A stretch of DNA of 64,000 bases from Copromyces sp. CBS 386.78 (lineage: Eukaryota; Ascomycota; Sordariomycetes; Sordariales; Sordariaceae). The stretch is taken from assembly GCA_030685235.1 (NCBI GenBank), contig MU839147.1, positions 62,001-126,000 of the forward strand, in the 5' to 3' direction. Position 1 is the stretch's first letter. Every line of letters begins with the position of its first letter. The notes under the pieces were generated by a model that was given only the letters and a program-made list of their open reading frames with translations, searched no databases and was not told where the DNA came from. The translations under genes and the position numbers were made by a program. Below, piece by piece: positions 58,190 through 64,000 of the stretch.

Positions 58190-60748
58190 TCAAACAAGAA
58201 AGAAGTCCTGGATCTCTCCTGCCCGTTCCATGAACTCGCCGTCCATGATGCCGTCGCAGTACGCCTCGCCGACAAAAGTGTAGATGTTATCGTTTTCGTC
58301 CGGCCTTGTCGGCATTACCACGGGTTCCGGCGGTGGATGACTTGACTGATGAAGTTTGTGTTGCTCGTACATGGCGTGGATCTCCGCTTCCGTGTAGAAA
58401 GGAGACTCGGGGAGTTTGAAGCCGGGATCATGGCAATTCTCCACAGCCTCTTTGACCTCGGTGGCCGAGTTGCCCTGTCTCTCAGCATCCGGTTTAAACC
58501 GGTATCGATCCGTGTCAGTGGTGACTGGCCTGATCACGTACGGGACTTTACCCCCAGAAAAGATGACTATAAGATCGCCCGGCTGTGTGTGTAATGGGGC
58601 CAAGCCAAGGTAGCCCTTTTTGGTGAGGTAGGGGGGCGTTCTCGCTACCTTTAGGTGACCCAAATAATCGAACAGCAATCCTTCTCTGTCCTTGGCATGT
58701 TGAACGATCTCTTGCTCCGCCTGGGAAAGGATAGGTTTGAATTCGACATCGGGAATCGCGTGCTGTGTCCATTGCTGTCTGATTGACATCCGAATTTTAC
58801 AGAACTGCAAAGCCTGCTCGAATATATGAGCACCCAGTTCCGAGGGAGGTCTAATTTCTACAATAGGGCCCCCCTTGCTCTCGGACCCTAACCATATGTC
58901 GCCGATGGGGATACGCCAAAAGGCTTTGTTCTGTCTTGGGGCATGACTGTCAATGCTGTGTTTCTTTTTAACAGACTGATGCCAAAACTGTTTAACCGAG
59001 CACAGAGGGTCGTAGCACTCAGCGTAGTAATCATCTGCGGCAGCCCCCGATGACTCTCGTGCCAGCGTGTAACTCCCCACCTCCTCGATTGTGTCCACCA
59101 AGAAACCTCGGAGTCCTAGGGTGCTCTGAAAAACAGTGGGTACAACTTGAACAGATGTATTCAAACTTGCTGAAGAAGAACGTAATGCCTGTCCAAAGCC
59201 ACCTCTATATGGCGTTCGTAAACCGTTATACCAGTCAGGTACCCATGAAGGTAGTGGAAATTGCTCATCCAAACCATCTTCCATTTCCCTGACTCCTCGC
59301 TTGGGGAACTGGGCCATACTAAGGACTTCCAGTTGGGCATGCCCCTTTTCGATGAGAGCTCTTGCTGTTTGCGTCAAAATCATTGTTGTCCTGGTTTGAT
59401 CCGAATAATCTGGGCGGAGATCAAGATCATCGGCATCCGATGCAAGGCCAATTAGGCCATAGATTCTATCCCGATACTTGGATGAGATACTTTCGCAGGT
59501 TGGGTTTGTGTATAAGCGTTTGAGGAGTTCAAATAGTGAGCGGTCGCCCTCCCCTAGTCGAGTCGAGAGTTGCCACCACAAAACAGCCGTGATGGCAGAG
59601 AGATTATCGAAGAGCCAGTCAAACAGCGACATGCTCGTTGCAAGCGGTCGCAGTATATCAGTCGTCATCTTGGGTAAATCAGCCGGGAAACCGGCTGTTA
59701 TGGGATACAAGATTCCTTGGAACAAAAGTGCCGAGACGTAAAGTTGAACAGCTTTCAATGGCTTATTCCCGCACACAAAGACTGCGTCTCTAGACAAGGA
59801 CAACTCCTGTTTGACCCAGACGCGTGAAAACCACTCTCTGCTGAGCCACTTTTGTAACTTGTGGTCTCGAATGAGGGGCGCATATATCCTCACCACTTCG
59901 TCTATAAAATGCTGGAAACTGGGTTGCAGCCAATAGCCCTTACACTTTATGAAGTGTGCAACTAGGTATTGTTGTGGCGCATCTCCATGATCTCCCAAAG
60001 CCCCGGTTTCATAGTGTTCCCGAAAGATCTCTGCGACGTGTGCATGTGCATCCATGACATCGTCTGACCCGTCAGCGGTGGGACCGAGCCAAATGAAAAC
60101 TTGTTGCGCTGAAGAATAGATTTTGCGCATTAGCTCGACCTGGGCTGATTTCTCTTGGTCATTCGATTGGTTAATGCAGATTTGATCAATCCAGATCGTA
60201 AGGGGCCCCAATTCACAAAAGCTCCGAAGTTGGCGCAGACAGCTATCCAGAGAAGCCGTTATGGGAATGCTCAGGCTTTCGCGTTCAGGGTTATCGTCAA
60301 GTCCACTGCCATTTATTGGTGGACCTGCTAAGCTGGCCCCATGCTCGCGGTCCGTAGCTTCGGCTGGCTTGGTGGTGAAGATCTCGTGGGATTTGGTACC
60401 ATTGCCCCAGGCGTATGAGAGGGCACAGTACGATGGAGTTTCAAATGGCCCTCCGGAATCCTTCGTCAGGCCACAACCTGGGCAGGCGTCGCGGCCGTAC
60501 CTGCGCTGACGGTTGATATACCAGAGCGGATCTTTAACGGAGCACTTTGAGCAAGGAAGGCCGTCTCCAGCGTATTGTGGAGGCTCCTCAATGAGGACGG
60601 TGTATAGTCTGCACCAAAGGTCGTCGGTGAAGTCGGGCGCCGGGAACAGCTCGAGGAGACGGATTTCAGGCAACTGGATGCGCAGAGGGATCAGGTCGTA
60701 GCTGAAGGCCTCTCTGATGGTATTTTCCATGTTCTTTGGTGAAGACAT
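58190..60748 (-). CDS. HET-domain protein with a CxxC...CxxC insert
   Basis: A single uninterrupted frame encodes 852 aa from the ATG at 60748 (an alternative ATG lies six codons later). The HET domain is clear: YCALSYAWGNG (107-117), LTIWIDQICINQSNDQEKSA (183-202), VELMRKIYSSAQQVFIWLGP, then WLSREWFSRVWVKQELSLS and KYRDRIYGLIGLASDADDLD. The C-terminus (GDLIVIFSGGKVPYVIRPV; FVGEAYCDGIMDGEFMERAG) is the usual end module of HET proteins. Between the N-terminus and the first HET motif lie two CxxC pairs (C66/C69 and C89/C92) spaced as in a zinc ribbon, not present in the neighbouring HET protein. Family role: many HET proteins mediate heterokaryon incompatibility and regulated cell death; whether this one does is unknown. 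It is transcribed divergently from the second HET gene. Confidence 0.92.
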   Translation of the reverse strand: MSSPKNMENTIREAFSYDLIPLRIQLPEIRLLELFPAPDFTDDLWCRLYTVLIEEPPQYAGDGLPCSKCSVKDPLWYINRQRRYGRDACPGCGLTKDSGGPFETPSYCALSYAWGNGTKSHEIFTTKPAEATDREHGASLAGPPINGSGLDDNPERESLSIPITASLDSCLRQLRSFCELGPLTIWIDQICINQSNDQEKSAQVELMRKIYSSAQQVFIWLGPTADGSDDVMDAHAHVAEIFREHYETGALGDHGDAPQQYLVAHFIKCKGYWLQPSFQHFIDEVVRIYAPLIRDHKLQKWLSREWFSRVWVKQELSLSRDAVFVCGNKPLKAVQLYVSALLFQGILYPITAGFPADLPKMTTDILRPLATSMSLFDWLFDNLSAITAVLWWQLSTRLGEGDRSLFELLKRLYTNPTCESISSKYRDRIYGLIGLASDADDLDLRPDYSDQTRTTMILTQTARALIEKGHAQLEVLSMAQFPKRGVREMEDGLDEQFPLPSWVPDWYNGLRTPYRGGFGQALRSSSASLNTSVQVVPTVFQSTLGLRGFLVDTIEEVGSYTLARESSGAAADDYYAECYDPLCSVKQFWHQSVKKKHSIDSHAPRQNKAFWRIPIGDIWLGSESKGGPIVEIRPPSELGAHIFEQALQFCKIRMSIRQQWTQHAIPDVEFKPILSQAEQEIVQHAKDREGLLFDYLGHLKVARTPPYLTKKGYLGLAPLHTQPGDLIVIFSGGKVPYVIRPVTTDTDRYRFKPDAERQGNSATEVKEAVENCHDPGFKLPESPFYTEAEIHAMYEQHKLHQSSHPPPEPVVMPTRPDENDNIYTFVGEAYCDGIMDGEFMERAGEIQDFFLV

Positions 60749-61759
60749 GCGTGACGAACTGCGTTGACTAGTAGAAAGATGCGTCCTGGATCGTGTCGGG
60801 TAAGAGAGGACGAAATTTGTGGGTGACTTGTGTTCGAAGTAATAACTGAAAGTGGAGGATAGCCTGGGCTCCTGTGTTTAGAGCGGGGCCCCGAGCCTTA
60901 AAATCTGCGGTTAGGTGCTACAGAGCGTATGCAAGTGACTGTAAAAGTGTCAGTTGTGGCGTCGAATCACGAGTACGGAGCGGGATGAGCAAATAATTGT
61001 TAGGCATACCACTTGGGACTCTCAGCCTGGTCAGATATGAGGCCTCTCCGGCAATTTTGGGCCGGTGGTTGCAGTGAGCAGCGTCGACCTATCACAACAG
61101 CTGTGTGGCAGCCTTCATCTCGAAGGTGGTGACAATCGGACATGGTGTTTTGCTGTGCCATACCAAGTGTTGGGAAGAATGTTGTGCAGTGCATTGTGTG
61201 TTCAATCAAAAGAGATGACGACATTCAATTACCGCCAATTTTCAGAATGTGAAGAGTTTTCTCCGACGAAGTGTGATCGAGTGTCTACCGCTCGTCTGTA
61301 CATGGATATGCTGCTGATTATGACCAGACCGACTGACAGGTAAAAGTCTACAAAATCCTGCATTGCTGGTGTGCGAGTGCATCGACAGGGAGACAGTTGT
61401 GAAAGTGACGATAGCTTCTTCCTGTGGTTCGCTTACTTCTTATTACAGCGGACTCGACAAACGAACCTCTCCAATAAATTACTATATTGAAAAGTGAAAA
61501 GGCTTGGCGCTACCCGAGATGGTGCACTCTAGCGGGCGTATCAAGTTCCCCGCAACAAAAATGTGTCAGCTTACGTTCAAGTCTGACGGTTGAGATTGAG
61601 ACACTCTTTGGCAACTTGAGCTGCTGAATATTTTCACTAAAAAGCTATTTGATATGAGAATAGCTTCATAATTGCCCTCTTCTGGTGTTTGGACTCCACC
61701 TACCACCGTATGTGGCTTGCTCCAGTCACTCATATTAAATTCTCCTCTCAGCAACCACA
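60749..61759. other. Divergent intergenic region between two HET genes
   Basis: 1.0 kb containing both promoters. No ORF or RNA gene of interest. Confidence 0.6.
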
Positions 61760-64000
61760 ATGGGCCACGTACACCCCTACATCCAACTGCCCTCAAACGT
61801 CACTCCCTCCTCCCCCTCAGCTCCCATCGCCTCAACCTCAGCCCCCCGCTTCAACTACAGCACCTCAGCCTCTCTCCCCGACCCCAACACCACCATCCGT
61901 CTCCTAGAAATCTGCCCCAGCTATAACCACTCCGACACCGAAGACCTCTACTGCACGCTCTACACCACCTCCATCATCTCCTCCTCCTCATCATCACCCC
62001 CACCACCGCCGCCCTTATACACCGCCCTCTCCTACGCCTGGGGCGAAGGCACCAAGTCCCGTCGCATACGAATCATTCCCCGGTCCCAGTTCCAAACCCT
62101 CAAAGAAAACCATCATGACCCCGATAAGGGCCAAATTTCCCCGGACCTTTATGAAAACGCACCCTTTCTTAGCATCACACCCACCCTAGACACCTGCCTG
62201 CGCACCCTTTGCCGGTTCAACTGCCGCTGGGGGCAAACCCATCCGCCGGCGCTCTGGATCGATCAGATTTGCATCAACCAGGACGACGACCAAGAAAAGG
62301 GCTTTCAGGTGCAGCTCATGAGGGACATCTACTCGCTAGCGGATAAAGTCCTTGTGTGGCTTGGTCCCGATGCGGATGCCTGCGATGAAGTGATGCAGGG
62401 CTTGGCGGTGATGGGATACTTGACTATGCACTCGGGAGTGCTTGGTAGGCCGCCGGTAAACTGGGTGCCTAACCCTGACGAGGCGCTCTTTGATAAGCTG
62501 GCAACGCCCGAGGTGAACGAGCTGCTGAGAAAGGTCATACCCGTGTTTGTCCCGCTGGCGGTGTCGGGCAAGCTGGAGGCTTGGCTGAAGAGAAGCTGGT
62601 TTTCGAGGGTGTGGGTGATACAGGAGTTTTGTCTCAATAAGCATGTCCTCATCGCGTGTGGACGCACCATGACGTTTGGCGAGCTTCTCTGTCTGGCGCA
62701 AGAGCTGTTTCTGCTTTTTGACCGGATTAGAGCGAATGTGTACGCTCTGCCGATGCGCGAGGAGATCGCTGAGAGTCTTGCGTTGCTTCAGTCGGTGCCG
62801 GCGGAGCGAATGCCGGTAAGGTTGGGACACTTATTTGGGATGAGGCTGTGGCAGAGACAGGGAAGACGGACACCGTTGCGTAATCTGCTCGAGAGGATGT
62901 TTACGTCCGCTAGTACGGCCGCTGATCGCGTGGTTCCGCAAGCTACAAAGTATCGCGATAGGATTTATGGGTTATTGGGTCTGGCGAGCGATGCTAAGGA
63001 TTTGGACATTCGGCCGGATTATAGGAGATCGACATCGACTGCCGAAGTTCTAACCCAGGTAGCGCGAGCTATCATTCAGAAGGAGTCGCAGCTTCATGTT
63101 CTTCGCTTTGCGCAGTTTCCAAAGGCGAATGTTGAGGACGACGAGGGAGTTGATGGTGTCCAGTTGACATCTCTGCCGTCGTGGGTGCCGGATTGGGCAA
63201 ATGATACCGAGTGCAGTCTGGCGTTAGAGACAGATTACTCGGCGTGCGGAAAGTTTCTAACAGCCGAGATTATGCCAACCTCAAACCCTGCGGTCCTTGG
63301 TCTCCGTGGCGTTGTTGTTGACAAGGTTGAGGACTTGGGGCAACCATGGCCCTCAAGCACCAACCGGACTCCCGACCTAATCGCCAAGTATTCTGAGTCA
63401 CTGATGCGACTATGGGATATTTCCAGCGAAAAGGGCGGTGATATCTACCCAACTTCTTCCAGGCGTGATGAGGCCTTCTGGCGTCTGGCCGTGGGAGATC
63501 GTCGTTACCACGGCCAATCCGGAGAATGGGCCCCATGGAAGCCGTTTTCAGCTTTTGTGTCCAGGAAGCCCGCAACGTCTACCACTCTGTCAGCTTTCCA
63601 AGAGCTGCTTGAGTTTTGCCGTGTCAATATTTTGTTGAACGGGGATGAAGAGCAAGATGGAGGAGGAGATTTGAGCCCAGAGCTGCGACAGTTCGTCAAA
63701 GACCGAGGGATAATGCTCCATGAGATCCCGGGGTCAAGCATACCCGACTCAGGACGTGTGCTTATCGCTAGCAGCCGTTCAGAAGTTGCCGCTCAAAACC
63801 TGAACCATCAACAAGCCGTTACAGCTTCTTCAGAGTCTCCCTCATCATCAAGCAACACAGAGATCATTCCCTCCTCCCACGAGACCCCAGACCCGACGAC
63901 ATCATCTCCAGCCCATCCACCAGCAAACCACATACAAGTCATCTTGGCCGACCCCAACAAACCTCCATCCCACTACCGAGACCCGCAAAACCCCCAATCA
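61760..64000 (+). CDS. HET-domain protein, second of a divergent pair (3' end off the window)
   Basis: The frame is open from the ATG at 61760 (context CCACAATGG) to the last base, giving 747 visible codons; the C-terminus is missing. HET motifs: YTALSYAWGEG (87-97), ALWIDQICINQDDDQEKG (164-181), VQLMRDIYSLADKVLVWLGP, then LKRSWFSRVWVIQEFCLNKH and KYRDRIYGLLGLASDAKDLD. It is a paralogue of the minus-strand neighbour, sharing SLPSWVPDW-type and LGLRG sequences, but lacks that protein's CxxC pairs and has a Ser/Pro run (SSSSSSPPPPPP) in the same place. The visible C-terminal stretch is Ser/Pro/Thr-rich. The expected end module (GD..V.F/GG, VGE..V.G.MDGE) would lie to the right of the window. 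Confidence 0.9.
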   Translation, partial: MGHVHPYIQLPSNVTPSSPSAPIASTSAPRFNYSTSASLPDPNTTIRLLEICPSYNHSDTEDLYCTLYTTSIISSSSSSPPPPPPLYTALSYAWGEGTKSRRIRIIPRSQFQTLKENHHDPDKGQISPDLYENAPFLSITPTLDTCLRTLCRFNCRWGQTHPPALWIDQICINQDDDQEKGFQVQLMRDIYSLADKVLVWLGPDADACDEVMQGLAVMGYLTMHSGVLGRPPVNWVPNPDEALFDKLATPEVNELLRKVIPVFVPLAVSGKLEAWLKRSWFSRVWVIQEFCLNKHVLIACGRTMTFGELLCLAQELFLLFDRIRANVYALPMREEIAESLALLQSVPAERMPVRLGHLFGMRLWQRQGRRTPLRNLLERMFTSASTAADRVVPQATKYRDRIYGLLGLASDAKDLDIRPDYRRSTSTAEVLTQVARAIIQKESQLHVLRFAQFPKANVEDDEGVDGVQLTSLPSWVPDWANDTECSLALETDYSACGKFLTAEIMPTSNPAVLGLRGVVVDKVEDLGQPWPSSTNRTPDLIAKYSESLMRLWDISSEKGGDIYPTSSRRDEAFWRLAVGDRRYHGQSGEWAPWKPFSAFVSRKPATSTTLSAFQELLEFCRVNILLNGDEEQDGGGDLSPELRQFVKDRGIMLHEIPGSSIPDSGRVLIASSRSEVAAQNLNHQQAVTASSESPSSSSNTEIIPSSHETPDPTTSSPAHPPANHIQVILADPNKPPSHYRDPQNPQS

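Overview
The window is a filamentous ascomycete chromosome segment, almost certainly Neurospora crassa or a very close Sordariaceae relative. The genes carry short introns (about 50-120 nt) with GTRNGT donors and CTRAY-type branch points. The products are fungus-specific or clearly fungal (DASH Duo1, SurE-TTL/Pby1, HET proteins, kelch wall proteins). A PMCA-type Ca2+ ATPase and a Sir2-class sirtuin sit side by side, which I recall (unverified here) as the arrangement of nca-2 and nst-1 in N. crassa. All gene models below were built by eye from splice signals, reading frame and family knowledge.

Left part (1-13.2 kb), housekeeping and chromosome biology: Mcm10 (minus strand, C-terminus off the left edge), RNase H2 subunit B (+), DASH subunit Duo1 (-), an unrecognised nuclear-looking low-complexity protein (+), and a SurE-TTL two-domain protein of the Pby1 type (+).

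Accessory part (13.2-22 kb): a secreted or anchored kelch protein (-), a truncated tandem copy of its first exon with duplicated upstream DNA, a 1,188-bp AT-rich element with 40-bp terminal inverted repeats flanked by TA, the 3' end of a hevein-type chitin-binding protein gene, and a gene for a fungal WHW/FRN-motif protein that has a paralogue at 56 kb. From 21.9 to 32.1 kb I can support no gene at all, a 10-kb gap that is long for this gene-dense region.

Middle part (32-53.4 kb): Ca2+ ATPase nca-2 (+), sirtuin nst-1 (+), one tRNA-Thr(AGT) (-), the Dna2 nuclease-helicase (-), and TRAPPC11/foie-gras trafficking protein (+) sharing a divergent promoter with Dna2.

Right part (53.4-64 kb): the second WHW/FRN paralogue (-), then two divergently transcribed HET-domain genes (58.2-60.7 kb minus; 61.8 kb to beyond the right edge plus), which are candidates for allorecognition genes. 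Four of the housekeeping genes (Mcm10, RNase H2B, Dna2, sirtuin) act in DNA replication or silencing, but they lie in separate transcription units. I see no evidence of an operon-like or biosynthetic cluster.
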